Shown piece by piece: positions 36,445-46,913 of a DNA stretch of 64,000 bases. The notes below the pieces were generated by a model. The model did no database searches and was not told the DNA's origin. It worked only from the letters and a program-made list of their open reading frames with translations. Made by a program: the position numbers and the translations under genes. Numbering within the stretch: the stretch's first letter is position 1; each line of letters begins with the position of its first letter. The DNA comes from Psychromicrobium xiongbiense (GTDB lineage Bacteria; Actinomycetota; Actinomycetes; Actinomycetales; Micrococcaceae). The stretch spans positions 1 through 64,000 of the forward strand of contig NZ_JASSZH010000027.1 in the NCBI RefSeq assembly GCF_030271165.1, in the 5' to 3' direction.

Positions 36445-37191
36445 GTGGATCTGTTCCAAGCGATGAATCACCTGAATGAGCTGATTGCCCATTCAGCCAC
36501 CCAGTGGTGGGTTATTCCCCTGGTGACGCTCTTCTGCCTGATTGACGGATTCTTCCTCTTTCTGCCCAGCGAGACCGCCATTGTGGCGCTGGCCGCCGTC
36601 GCGCTCAGCACCGGTGAACCCAATGTCTGGTTGCTGATCCTGGGCAGCGCCATCGGGGCCAGCATCGGCGATAACATCGCGTACTACATGGGTAAGCGGA
36701 TCGGTACCGCGGGCTTCAAGTGGATGCGCCGTCCCCGGGTGGCCAAGGCGATGGCCTGGGCACACATGGAGCTGGATAAGCGTGGCGCCGTGCTGATCCT
36801 GACCGCCCGCTATATTCCGGTGGGCCGGGTGGCGGTGAACTTCACGGCTGGGGCCTCCCAGTACGCCTGGCGACGGTTTGTCTGGCTGGATGCTATCGCC
36901 TCGCTGACCTGGGCAGGCTACGGCGTGGCCGTGGGCACCTTTGCGGGCAGCTGGATCAAGCACAACCACCTGCTCGGCGTGGTAATCGCCATCGTGTTCG
37001 CCATCATCATGGGCTTTGTGGTGGATCAGCTGATCCGGCTGGCGCACAAGTTCATCGACAAGCGCTGGCCCTCCAAAAAGGTATCCGCCGGGGAGGCGTC
37101 CGCCAGCTCCGACGGCTCTGCCACGGACGATTCCGCCGACGCTTCCACCCCCGCCGCCCAGCCGACGACATCCCGTAAAGTGGTTCCGTGA
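36445..37191 (+). CDS. DedA-family membrane protein
   Basis: A 248-aa integral membrane protein of the SNARE-associated/DedA family, which is thought to be a lipid-flipping or membrane-homeostasis protein. The DedA motif FLPSETAIVALAAVA and the conserved ARYIPVGRVAVNFTAGAS segment (with the family glycine/arginine pattern) are visible, plus about five membrane segments. The C-terminus (about residues 213-248) is low-complexity Ser/Ala/Thr/Asp. GTG start at 36445 (ATG 36463 is an alternative). It overlaps the adenosine deaminase gene by 4 bp (GTGA), so the two are translationally coupled. Confidence 0.88.
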   Translation: MDLFQAMNHLNELIAHSATQWWVIPLVTLFCLIDGFFLFLPSETAIVALAAVALSTGEPNVWLLILGSAIGASIGDNIAYYMGKRIGTAGFKWMRRPRVAKAMAWAHMELDKRGAVLILTARYIPVGRVAVNFTAGASQYAWRRFVWLDAIASLTWAGYGVAVGTFAGSWIKHNHLLGVVIAIVFAIIMGFVVDQLIRLAHKFIDKRWPSKKVSAGEASASSDGSATDDSADASTPAAQPTTSRKVVP

Positions 37192-38357
37192 CCAGCACAT
37201 CATCACCCTCCGTCAGCCTCTCCGCCGCCGATCTTCGCTCGCTGCCCAAGGTCTCCCTGCACGATCACCTCGATGGTGGTCTGCGCCCGGAAACCATCAT
37301 CGATCTGGCCGCACAGGTCGGTCATGAACTACCCGCCACCGAGCCGGAGGAACTGGCCCGCTGGTTCCGTGACAGTGCCGATTCCGGCTCCCTGGTGCGT
37401 TACCTGGAAACCTTTGACCACACCATCGCCGTCATGCAGACCCGTGAGGGCCTGCAGCGGGTGGCCCGCGAATTCGTCGAAGATCTGGCGGACGACGGCG
37501 TGGTGTACGGAGAGGTGCGCTGGGCACCGGAGCAGCACCTGACTGCCGGGCTCAGCCTCGACGACGCCGTCGACGCCGTGCAGGCCGGTCTTGAAGAAGG
37601 CGTTGAAATCGTGGAGGCCAGTGGTCGCCACATCCAGGTCGGTCAGCTGATCACCGCCATGCGCCACGCCGACCGCAGCCTGGAAATCGCTGAACTGGCC
37701 GTGCGGCATCGTCAGCGGGGCGCCGTCGGCTTCGACATTGCCGGGGCAGAGGACGGATTCCCGGCCTCCCGCCACGCTGAGGCCTTCCGCTACCTGGCTG
37801 ACCATCACTTCCCGGCGACCATTCACGCAGGTGAAGCCGCTGGCTTGGAGAGTATCCAGTCCGCACTGGTGGACGGGCGCGCTCTGCGCCTGGGGCACGG
37901 CGTGCGTATTGCCGAGGACATTGAGGTTGAGTTTGTCGAGCCCAGCGATGCGCAGCCGAGCGACAATACCGACGTCGGCATGGTCTCCCTGGGTGAACTG
38001 GCCTCCTGGGTGCGGGACCGCGGCATCGCTCTGGAACTGTGCCCCTCCTCCAATCTGCAGACCGGTGCGATTGCCGCCTGGGGCGAGGACATCGCCGATC
38101 ACCCGATCGACCTGCTGTACCAGACCGGGTTCCGGGTCACGGTCAACACGGACAACCGCCTGATGAGCGCAGTGACGCTGAGCAGCGAGTTCGCGCTGCT
38201 GCAGGAGACCTTCGACTACGACCTGGAAGACTTTCTGGCGCTGAGCCTCAACGCCGCCGAGGCCGCCTTCCTGCCGTTGGAGGAACGTGAGGCTCTGGTC
38301 GATTACCTGGCCGAGGCTTACGCGCAGGTGTCAGAATCCCTGACGACGGAGTCCTGA
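37188..38357 (+). CDS. add: Adenosine deaminase
   Basis: Converts adenosine and deoxyadenosine to inosine forms (389 aa). Metal and catalytic motifs: LHDHLDGG, HAGEA, LGHGVRI and the NTDN segment near residue 325. The longer sequence than E. coli Add comes mainly from a variable loop around residues 240-265. GTG start at 37188, overlapping the DedA gene. It completes the salvage set (cytidine, thymidine, adenosine) behind the nucleoside importer. Confidence 0.95.
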   Translation: MTSTSSPSVSLSAADLRSLPKVSLHDHLDGGLRPETIIDLAAQVGHELPATEPEELARWFRDSADSGSLVRYLETFDHTIAVMQTREGLQRVAREFVEDLADDGVVYGEVRWAPEQHLTAGLSLDDAVDAVQAGLEEGVEIVEASGRHIQVGQLITAMRHADRSLEIAELAVRHRQRGAVGFDIAGAEDGFPASRHAEAFRYLADHHFPATIHAGEAAGLESIQSALVDGRALRLGHGVRIAEDIEVEFVEPSDAQPSDNTDVGMVSLGELASWVRDRGIALELCPSSNLQTGAIAAWGEDIADHPIDLLYQTGFRVTVNTDNRLMSAVTLSSEFALLQETFDYDLEDFLALSLNAAEAAFLPLEEREALVDYLAEAYAQVSESLTTES

Positions 38358-38364
38358 CCGTACT

Positions 38365-39003
38365 GTGAGTGCCGGCGCTGATTTCGATCGCCTGGTGGAG
38401 GTGGTGGGGGCACTTCGCGAGCACTGCCCGTGGATGGGCGCGCTGACCCATGAGTCGCTGCTGAGCTACCTCATCGAGGAAAGCTACGAAGTGCTCGATG
38501 CCGTCGAGACCGGTGCGCCCGCCCCGGAACTGGCCTCGGAGCTGGGTGATGTGCTGCTTCAGGTGGTGCTACACGCCCGGCTTGCTCAGGAATCCGGAGA
38601 CTTCACCGTCAGCGAGGTAGTTCGCGGGCTCAGCGAGAAGATGATTCGCCGCAACCCGCATGTCTTCCATCCGGATGGCACTCTCCAGGCCGAATTCCCG
38701 GCCACGGTGGAGGAGATCGTGACTCGATGGGATGCGGTCAAGGCCGAGGAATCGCCCAGTCGCGGCCGATTTGAGGGGATTCCTGCCACTCTGCCCGCGC
38801 TGGCCGCAGCCCAGAAGACTTTGCGGCGGGCCGGCATCGGGCGCGAATCCGAGCGCGAAGCTGAGCCGTTGGCCGGGGAACTGTTGACCGAGGAGCAGCT
38901 GGGGGAGCGGATCTTTGCGCTTCTGCGTGCTGCTCCCGGGGTGGATGCCGAACGCGCCCTGCGTGCAGCCACCCGGAGATTTCAGACCGGTTTCGAGGAC
39001 TGA
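38365..39003 (+). CDS. mazG: MazG-family nucleotide pyrophosphohydrolase
   Basis: Hydrolyses non-canonical or excess NTPs to NMP and PPi (212 aa). The MazG helix motif is visible: YLIEESYEVLDAV and ELGDVLLQVVLHA hold the Glu/Asp metal ligands; ALTHESLLSYL precedes them. The canonical CPWDxxQTHxSL reads CPWMGALTHESL, so an acidic residue outside the metal site is replaced. The C-terminal half is a weaker second MazG-like region. GTG start at 38365, 7 bp after add. The order mazG then eno is as in mycobacteria. Confidence 0.88.
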   Translation: MSAGADFDRLVEVVGALREHCPWMGALTHESLLSYLIEESYEVLDAVETGAPAPELASELGDVLLQVVLHARLAQESGDFTVSEVVRGLSEKMIRRNPHVFHPDGTLQAEFPATVEEIVTRWDAVKAEESPSRGRFEGIPATLPALAAAQKTLRRAGIGRESEREAEPLAGELLTEEQLGERIFALLRAAPGVDAERALRAATRRFQTGFED

Positions 39004-39069
39004 AGGTCCTGATGACTCGCTCTGGATCCGAGGGTGGCTGCACCGTTGCCCTGGTCGGCATCGGCAGCA

Positions 39070-41190
<2,121 letters not shown>

Positions 41191-41206
41191 TCTCTGCGCC
41201 GTTCCG

Positions 41207-41240
41207 ATGGCCGGTACTTCTCAACGGAAGTGCCGGCCAT
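41207..41240 (+). terminator. Terminator of eno
   Basis: ATGGCCGGTACTTC (41207-41220) pairs with GAAGTGCCGGCCAT (41227-41240), 14 bp with one G-T pair and a 6-nt loop, 17 bp past the eno stop. There is no clear T-run after it. Confidence 0.75.
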
Positions 41241-41257
41241 TGGCGTCTCCTCACCGC

Positions 41258-41279
41258 TTCCCAACTAATTCCCAACTAA
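41258..41279 (+). repeat. Tandem 11-bp repeat before ftsB
   Basis: TTCCCAACTAA occurs twice in a row (41258-41268 and 41269-41279). The rest of the 289-bp gap between eno and ftsB (41191-41479) holds the eno terminator, a weak GTGGAA...TTCCAC hairpin near 41295-41320 and a promoter-like region; no further gene is seen. Confidence 0.6.
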
Positions 41280-41479
41280 GTGTCAGTAGTTGCACTGTGG
41301 AATCGGGTGGTTCCACGTGCAATATCTGCTACTCAATGGGGACAGCGGGTGCGCGATGGGCAGTGTGGCGGTCCGCGGTGTGGCGGCGCACAGTGTCTAA
41401 GCTGGAACCCACACGAGCCGCCCGCAGTGGCTGCTTCGCGTCGTTTCCGCAGAGTCGAGCCTGGAGGAGGAGCCGAGAC

Positions 41480-42148
41480 ATGAGCACCCGTAAACCCAGG
41501 CAGCCGCATATTCCTCAGTCTGCGAAGGGTGCCGCCGAGCCTGTTGAGACGAAGCCTGACGCGACAGCGGCAAGCGGAGCCCGCGAGACGACGAAGCCTG
41601 TGGCACAGGGTCCCTCGGTGAAGAGCGCCTCTCGCCAGAGTGCAGCCAGCGAATCATCAGCGGCATCCACGAAAAATTCCGGCGCGGCCCGGTCCGGGCG
41701 GGGCGCTGCGCGAAGCACCGATCGGCCGGGCCGCACGTCTCAGAGTGTGGCCGGGCAGGGACAGCCTGTACCGGCGCGCGCTTTTTCCGGCCGCGTGATC
41801 GCGCTGATCGTGACCGTCATCGTGGTGGCCGTTCTCCTGGCACCGACCGTGAACACTTACCTGCAGCAGCGTGCCGATATCGCCGCGCTCAAGGCGGATA
41901 TTCAGGCGAAAAAGCAGGAACAGGCCTCGCTGAACACGCAGATTTCCCGCTGGTCGGACCCTGCCTACGTCAAGCAGCAGGCCCGCGACCGGGTTAACAT
42001 GGTGATGCCCGGGGAGACGGGTTACTGGGTCTACGGCGGAACTCCCACGCCCGCAGCTCCCAGCCAGCCTGGCACGAGCGCCAACCCGGACGGCCTCCCC
42101 TGGGTCGACGGTCTCTGGCAGTCCATCCAGCGCTCCGGCACCCAATAG
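41480..42148 (+). CDS. ftsB: Septum formation initiator family protein (FtsB/DivIC)
   Basis: Bitopic cell-division protein (222 aa). A long disordered cytoplasmic N-terminus (about 1-100, rich in Ala, Ser, Lys, Arg, Thr) precedes one membrane helix (GRVIALIVTVIVVAVLLAP, about residues 108-126), then a coiled coil (QQRADIAALKADIQAKKQEQ) and the FtsB-type end WSDPAYVKQQARDRVNMV. FtsB links FtsL and FtsQ in the divisome. Start at 41480 with GGAGGAGG. Next to DUF501 and ppx, as in mycobacteria. Confidence 0.9.
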   Translation: MSTRKPRQPHIPQSAKGAAEPVETKPDATAASGARETTKPVAQGPSVKSASRQSAASESSAASTKNSGAARSGRGAARSTDRPGRTSQSVAGQGQPVPARAFSGRVIALIVTVIVVAVLLAPTVNTYLQQRADIAALKADIQAKKQEQASLNTQISRWSDPAYVKQQARDRVNMVMPGETGYWVYGGTPTPAAPSQPGTSANPDGLPWVDGLWQSIQRSGTQ

Positions 42149-42186
42149 CCCAGACCTGTACCGCGGTGAGGAGCCTCGAACCGGAT

Positions 42187-42798
42187 ATGACCAGCCAGCC
42201 CACCGCCGATGATCTGAAGACACTGAGCCTGCAACTGGGCCGCCCGGTGCGTGATGTGGTGGAAATCCCTGCACGATGCGTCTGCGGAAATCCTCTCGTC
42301 GCTGCCACCGCGCCCCGGCTCAGCAATGGCATCCCCTTCCCGACCACGTTTTACCTCACGCATCCGGTCATCACCGCAGCTGTCTCCCGGGTCGAGGCAG
42401 ACGGCGAGATGGCGCGGATGAACGATCGGCTGGCTCACGATGACGCCCTGGCAGCGGCTCATCAGCAGGCCCACGAAGCCTATCTGGCGGCGCGTGAGGC
42501 GCTACGAGAGCGCATCGGCATGGCCGAGGTGCCGGAAATCGCCGGGGTGTCCGCGGGCGGCATGCCGCAGCGGGTGAAATGTCTGCACGTGATGGTGGGC
42601 CACACACTGGCAGCCGGTCCGGGCGTCAATGTGCTCGGCGATGAGACTCTGGCCCTGATCGCTCCCTGGTGGACGGCGGAGCGATGCTTCTGCGAAGGAG
42701 CCTGGGATGTCTCGGCTGCGGTCCCGGAGGTGGATCTGAGTCGTCACGTGAGGCGCGGAAATCAGGGCTATGCGCGCCTGGAACAGGAGCAGTCGTGA
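42187..42798 (+). CDS. DUF501 family protein
   Basis: A 203-aa protein of the actinobacterial DUF501 family. Family hallmarks: CVCGNPLVA, IPFPTTFYLTHP and a C-terminal RVKCLHVMVGHTLAAGPGVN with conserved Cys/His residues that may bind metal. Function is unknown. GTG at 42166 is an alternative start with a GAGGAG further off. It overlaps ppx by 4 bp and follows ftsB by 38 bp; the eno-ftsB-DUF501-ppx order is conserved. Confidence 0.85.
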   Translation: MTSQPTADDLKTLSLQLGRPVRDVVEIPARCVCGNPLVAATAPRLSNGIPFPTTFYLTHPVITAAVSRVEADGEMARMNDRLAHDDALAAAHQQAHEAYLAAREALRERIGMAEVPEIAGVSAGGMPQRVKCLHVMVGHTLAAGPGVNVLGDETLALIAPWWTAERCFCEGAWDVSAAVPEVDLSRHVRRGNQGYARLEQEQS

Positions 42799-43814
42799 AC
42801 ACTTCCGCGCGCCGGGTCGCCGCCATCGACTGTGGAACCAATTCCATCCGTCTGCTGATCGCCGATGTATCCGAAGGACGCCTGACCGACATCGAGCGCC
42901 AGATGCGCGTGGTTCGCCTGGGTCAGGGTGTGGATGCCACGGGGGAGTTTGCCGCCGACGCGCTGGAGCGAACCTTCGCGGCCACCGATGAATACGCCAC
43001 GCTGATCCGCCAGCACGGGGCGGAACGCATCCGCTTTGTCGCGACGTCCGCCAGCCGGGACGTGCGCAATCGCGCTGCCTTCGTGGACGGGATCCGGGAG
43101 CGCCTGGGGGTGGAACCGGATGTGATTCCCGGCGAGGAGGAGGCTGCGCTGTCCTTTGCCGGAGCGGCCAGCGTGCTCAGTTCAACCAGCGTGCTCAGCG
43201 ATAGTGATTCGGCCGTTGCCGGTTCGGCCAGCAACGGTTCAGCAGGCCCGACGCTGGTGGTGGACCTGGGCGGTGGCAGCACGGAATTCGTGGTCGGCGA
43301 GCTGGCGGGGCCGGCTCAGAGCAGCCCCCGCGTCCTCGGTGCGGTCAGCGTGCCCCTGGGCTGTGTGCGCTTTACCGAACGGTATCTGCATTCCGATCCG
43401 CCCAGTTCGCAGGAGATCGCTGCCGCGCAGGTTCAGGCTCGTCAGATCATCGATACCGTGGCTCAGCAGGTTCCGCTGGCCAGTGTGCGGCAACTCGTCG
43501 GGGTGGCCGGGACCGTCACCACCATCACCGCTCATGCCCTGGGCCTGCCCAGCTACCAGCCGGAGAGTATTCACGGGGCCACGGTGAGTGTCTCCGGGGT
43601 CGAGCGCGCTGCCGGTGAACTTCTGGCCATGAACCGCGCTCAGCGTGCCGAACTGCCCTTCATGCACCCCGGGCGTGTGGACGTCATCGGCGCCGGGGCC
43701 CTGTTGTGGTCGATCATCGTGGATGAGGTCGCGCAACGAACGGGTGGCAGGGTCACGACGGTGACCAGCAGTGAACACGATATTCTGGACGGAATTGCGC
43801 TGGCTATTGGCTGA
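42795..43814 (+). CDS. ppx: Ppx/GppA-family exopolyphosphatase
   Basis: Cleaves polyphosphate and/or (p)ppGpp (339 aa). Motifs: AIDCGTNSIRLL (P-loop), VDLGGGSTEFVVGEL, VAGTVTTITAHALGL and TVTSSEHDILDG. A Ser/Ala-rich insertion (about residues 125-150) precedes the second motif and is unusual in length. GTG start at 42795, overlapping DUF501; AGGAG upstream. Actinobacterial homologues sit downstream of ftsB/DUF501 as here. Confidence 0.92.
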   Translation: MNTSARRVAAIDCGTNSIRLLIADVSEGRLTDIERQMRVVRLGQGVDATGEFAADALERTFAATDEYATLIRQHGAERIRFVATSASRDVRNRAAFVDGIRERLGVEPDVIPGEEEAALSFAGAASVLSSTSVLSDSDSAVAGSASNGSAGPTLVVDLGGGSTEFVVGELAGPAQSSPRVLGAVSVPLGCVRFTERYLHSDPPSSQEIAAAQVQARQIIDTVAQQVPLASVRQLVGVAGTVTTITAHALGLPSYQPESIHGATVSVSGVERAAGELLAMNRAQRAELPFMHPGRVDVIGAGALLWSIIVDEVAQRTGGRVTTVTSSEHDILDGIALAIG

Positions 43815-43904
43815 ATGGGTTTTTAGTTGAACTGGATTTTGGCTGAACTCAGCTGAGCCTCTGGCAGCCGCAGGCGGCACCGCATGAGACGAGAGGACAA
43901 CTCG

Positions 43905-45248
43905 ATGAGGAACGGCTCCGTGAGGACCGCTCGAGCACGGCCTTCGCGTTATGGGCTCCTCGCTGCAGTGCTGGTGCCCGCATTGGCCGCTCTGAACCTG
44001 GTGATGGTCCCTGCCGCGCAGGCCGATGACATCCATGACCGTGAATACTGGCTCGCTGACTATGGCATTACCAAGGCCTGGGAGACCACCAAGGGTGCCG
44101 GGGTGAAGGTGGCGGTGATCGACAGCGGGGTGGACGCCAGTCACCAGGACCTCAAAGATGCTGTGGTCGGCGGGACCGATGTCTCCGGTGCGGGCAGCGC
44201 GGACGGCCGCCAGGGGCTCGGGGCCAAGCCGGAGCATGGCACCCTCGTCGCGTCTCTGCTGGCCGGGCGTGGCCACGGTGGTGCACCCACTGACAGTCCC
44301 AAGCCCGATGGCGTCGTCGGCGTCGCGCCGGAGGCAAGTCTGCTGACCGTCTCCACCTGGCTGGGCAGCCCGAATCCGGCGGGCAAGAGCACCAACGATC
44401 AGATCCCGGCCGCCGTGCGCTGGGCAGTGGATAACGGCGCCAAGGTCATCAACATGTCCCTGACGTCCAGCTCACCGAGCTGGCCACAGAGCTGGGACGA
44501 CGCTTTTCTCTACGCCGAACAGCACGATGTGGTGATGGTAGCCGCCGCCGGAAACAGCGAATCGGGTATCAGTCAAGTGGGTGCCCCTGCCACGATCCCG
44601 GGTGTGGTGGCGGTGGCCGGGCTTAACCGTGACGGCCAGGTGAGTACGAGCGCCTCCACTCAGGGCATCACCATCGCGGTGGCAGCACCGGCCGAGAAGC
44701 TGGTCGGTGCACTGCCCGGGAACAACTATGCGGACTGGAGCGGCAGCAGCGGTGCCGCTCCCATCGTGTCCGGAGTGGCGGCGCTGATCCGCGCCAAATA
44801 TCCGACGATGCCGGCCGCCCAGGTGATCAACCGGATCATCCGTACCGCCAAACCGGCTGGCGGTGCGGTGCCCAACAGTCAGTACGGCTGGGGGATTCTG
44901 GATGCTGCTGCGGCGCTGAGTGCTGATGTGGCACCGGTGACGGTCAGCCCGCTGCCCAGTCTTCAGGAGTGGATCACCATCCACCGACGGGGGACGCAGA
45001 GCACCTCCGCCACGGATCCGTCGGCCACTCCATCGGCGCCAGCCACTCCGACGGCACCGGTGGCCGGGCCAACGGTGCCGGCCGCCATCGCGCCCGTGCA
45101 GACTGCTTCGGCAGTACCGGCCCTGGTGGTTCTGGGGTTTGGTGGGCTGTTGCTGCTGGTCTGTGCGGCCGGGACCTGGCAGGTGCTGCGGTTGCGCCGG
45201 CGGCTGGCATCCGGTGAAACAGTGACGGAGAAGCCGCGCAATACTTAG
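43905..45248 (+). CDS. Mycosin-like secreted subtilase (S8)
   Basis: Membrane-anchored serine protease (447 aa). An N-terminal signal peptide (about residues 1-40, cut near AQADD) leads to the subtilase domain: Asp in VAVIDSGVDASHQD, His in PEHGTLVASLLAG, Ser in SGSSGAAPIVSGVAALI (the usual GTSMAAP has become GSSGAAP, catalytic Ser kept). A Thr/Pro/Ala linker and one C-terminal membrane helix end it, the layout of mycosins in type VII systems, but no ESX genes are seen here. The start at 43905 has GAGAGGA; ATG 43884 is an alternative. It ends inside a Rex-like box. Confidence 0.9.
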   Translation: MRNGSVRTARARPSRYGLLAAVLVPALAALNLVMVPAAQADDIHDREYWLADYGITKAWETTKGAGVKVAVIDSGVDASHQDLKDAVVGGTDVSGAGSADGRQGLGAKPEHGTLVASLLAGRGHGGAPTDSPKPDGVVGVAPEASLLTVSTWLGSPNPAGKSTNDQIPAAVRWAVDNGAKVINMSLTSSSPSWPQSWDDAFLYAEQHDVVMVAAAGNSESGISQVGAPATIPGVVAVAGLNRDGQVSTSASTQGITIAVAAPAEKLVGALPGNNYADWSGSSGAAPIVSGVAALIRAKYPTMPAAQVINRIIRTAKPAGGAVPNSQYGWGILDAAAALSADVAPVTVSPLPSLQEWITIHRRGTQSTSATDPSATPSAPATPTAPVAGPTVPAAIAPVQTASAVPALVVLGFGGLLLLVCAAGTWQVLRLRRRLASGETVTEKPRNT

Positions 45249-45262
45249 TGAATATTTTCACA
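45247..45262. promoter_or_regulatory. Rex-like redox operator before ndh
   Basis: AGTGAATATTTTCACA contains GTGAA-N4-TTCAC, matching the Rex operator (TGTGAA-N4-TTCACA) at 15 of 16 outside the spacer. It overlaps the stop codon of the protease gene and lies 20 bp before the ndh ATG, between candidate -35 and -10 positions (-10: TTAGACT near 45270). Rex represses respiratory genes when NADH is low; a type II NADH dehydrogenase is a logical target. Confidence 0.7.
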
Positions 45263-45282
45263 AAGGGGGTTAGACTGGGAAC

Positions 45283-46713
45283 ATGGCAACCACCCCACTC
45301 GTTGAAAACCGTCCACGCGTGCTTATTGTCGGCGGTGGCTACGTCGGCCTCTACGTCGCTTTCGCGCTGCAGAAGAAGATCGCCCAGGCTGGTGGCATCG
45401 TCACCCTGGTGGATCCGCTGCCCTATATGACGTACCAGCCGTTCCTGCCCGAGGTGGCAGCCGGCAGCATCGAACCGCGTCACGCCGTCGTGTCCTTCCG
45501 CAAGCACCTGCCCCAGACGGAGTTCATCCAGGGCAAGGTCGTCTCGGTCAACCATGAGGCGCGCACGGCCGTGGTCAGCCCCGCAGATGGTGGCGCCGAC
45601 TTCGAGATCCCGTACTTCGACATCGTGATGGCCGCAGGCTCGATCACCCGCACCTTCCCGATCAACGGGCTGGTGGAGCAGGGCATCGGCATGAAGTCGA
45701 TCGAAGAGGCCGTTGCGCTGCGCAACCAGGTCGTCGATCGCATTGAATTCGCCTCCACCACCACGGATGAGGCCAAGCGCAAGCGCGCCCTGACTTTCGT
45801 CGTCGTCGGTGGCGGTTTCGCCGGCATCGAAACGATCGCTGAACTGGAAGACTTCGCCCGCGCCCTGGTCGCCAAGAACGACCGCCTGCAGGTCAAGGAC
45901 CTTCGTTTCGTGGTCGTCGAGGCCATGGGCAAGATCATGCCGGAGGTCAAGCCGGACCAGGCTGAGTGGGTCGTCGAGCACCTGCGTGGACGCGGCATTG
46001 AGGTTCTGCTGAACACCTCGATGGCGGACGCCACGGATGGCAAGCTCAAGCTGATCAACATGCCGGACAAGTCTCCGGCCGATGAGTTTGAAACCGACAC
46101 CCTGATCTGGACCGCCGGTGTGCAGGCCAACCCGACCGCGAAGAACACCGACTTCCCGATCGACGAGCGTGGCCGCATCAAGGTGGGCGCGGATCTGCGG
46201 ATCACGGGCGAGTTCGGGCCCCTGGAGCACGCCTGGGCTGCTGGCGACATCGCCGCTGTGCCGGACCTCTCCGGTGGTGGCGTGGGTGGTTTCTGCGTCC
46301 CCAACGCTCAGCACGCGCTACGTCAGTCCAAGCAGCTGTCCAAGAACCTGTGGGCTGCTCGCTGGGACAAGCCGCTCAAGGATTACAAGCACAAGACCAT
46401 TGGTGCTGTTGCCGGCCTGGGCCTGTGGAAGGGCGTTGCCAAGATCGGCAACATCGGCGTCCGCGGCCCGCTCGCCTGGCTGATGCACCGTGGCTACCAC
46501 GGTATGGCGATGCCCACGGCCGAGCGCAAGGCCCGCGTGATCTGGAACTGGGTCCTGCAGTTCTTCCTGGGCCGCGATCTTGCCGAGCTGGCTGACCTGG
46601 ATCAGCCGCGTGCAGGATTCGAAGCAGCCGCCCGTCCGGCTCCGCGTCCGGCCGCAGCTGCGGCTCCCGCCGCTCCGGCGGCCTCGGCGGAAGATGCCAA
46701 GGCTTCGGTCTGA
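45283..46713 (+). CDS. ndh: Type II NADH dehydrogenase
   Basis: Non-proton-pumping NADH:quinone oxidoreductase at the membrane (476 aa). Two dinucleotide folds: FAD motif VLIVGGGYVGLYVA (about residues 13-26) and NADH motif FVVVGGGFAGIETIAEL; the C-terminal amphipathic helices that attach it to the membrane follow the LAWLMHRGYHG segment. The last ~40 residues are a Pro/Ala-rich tail. The upstream Rex-like box suggests redox control. A strong hairpin terminator follows. Confidence 0.93.
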   Translation: MATTPLVENRPRVLIVGGGYVGLYVAFALQKKIAQAGGIVTLVDPLPYMTYQPFLPEVAAGSIEPRHAVVSFRKHLPQTEFIQGKVVSVNHEARTAVVSPADGGADFEIPYFDIVMAAGSITRTFPINGLVEQGIGMKSIEEAVALRNQVVDRIEFASTTTDEAKRKRALTFVVVGGGFAGIETIAELEDFARALVAKNDRLQVKDLRFVVVEAMGKIMPEVKPDQAEWVVEHLRGRGIEVLLNTSMADATDGKLKLINMPDKSPADEFETDTLIWTAGVQANPTAKNTDFPIDERGRIKVGADLRITGEFGPLEHAWAAGDIAAVPDLSGGGVGGFCVPNAQHALRQSKQLSKNLWAARWDKPLKDYKHKTIGAVAGLGLWKGVAKIGNIGVRGPLAWLMHRGYHGMAMPTAERKARVIWNWVLQFFLGRDLAELADLDQPRAGFEAAARPAPRPAAAAAPAAPAASAEDAKASV

Positions 46714-46743
46714 GTTTCCTGATCAACGCATAGATCACACCGT

Positions 46744-46784
46744 CCACGGGCGGCGTCCGGATTCTTTCTGGACGCCGCCCGTGG
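46744..46784 (+). terminator. Terminator hairpin after ndh
   Basis: CCACGGGCGGCGTCC (46744-46758) pairs perfectly with GGACGCCGCCCGTGG (46770-46784), 15 bp with an 11-nt loop, 30 bp past the ndh stop codon. Confidence 0.8.
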
Positions 46785-46839
46785 CGTATCCGGTGGTAGC
46801 GAAGGGGTCTCCCCGCCCATCCACTACGCTGGTATGACG

Positions 46840-46913
46840 GCCCCAGTAGCCCAATCGGCAGAGGCGGCGGACTTAAAATCCGTTCAGTGTCAGTTCGAGT
46901 CTGACCTGGGGCA
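46840..46913 (+). tRNA. tRNA with UAA anticodon (Leu), short variable loop
   Basis: Cloverleaf: acceptor GCCCCAG / CTGGGGC, D arm GCC...GGC, anticodon stem GCGGA / TCCGT with loop CTTAAAA (anticodon TAA at 46874-46876, decoding UUA), 5-nt variable loop TCAGT, T arm GTCAG-TTCGAGT-CTGAC, discriminator A. CCA is not encoded. UAA is a leucine anticodon, but typical leucine tRNAs have a long variable arm, while this one is class I in shape. A TACGCT -10-like element lies about 13 bp upstream. Confidence 0.9.

Noticed and set aside
43905..45248. Type VII secretion cluster linked to the mycosin-like protease
   Set aside because: No EccB/C/D/E, WXG100 or PE/PPE-like gene occurs nearby; the protease stands alone next to ppx and ndh.
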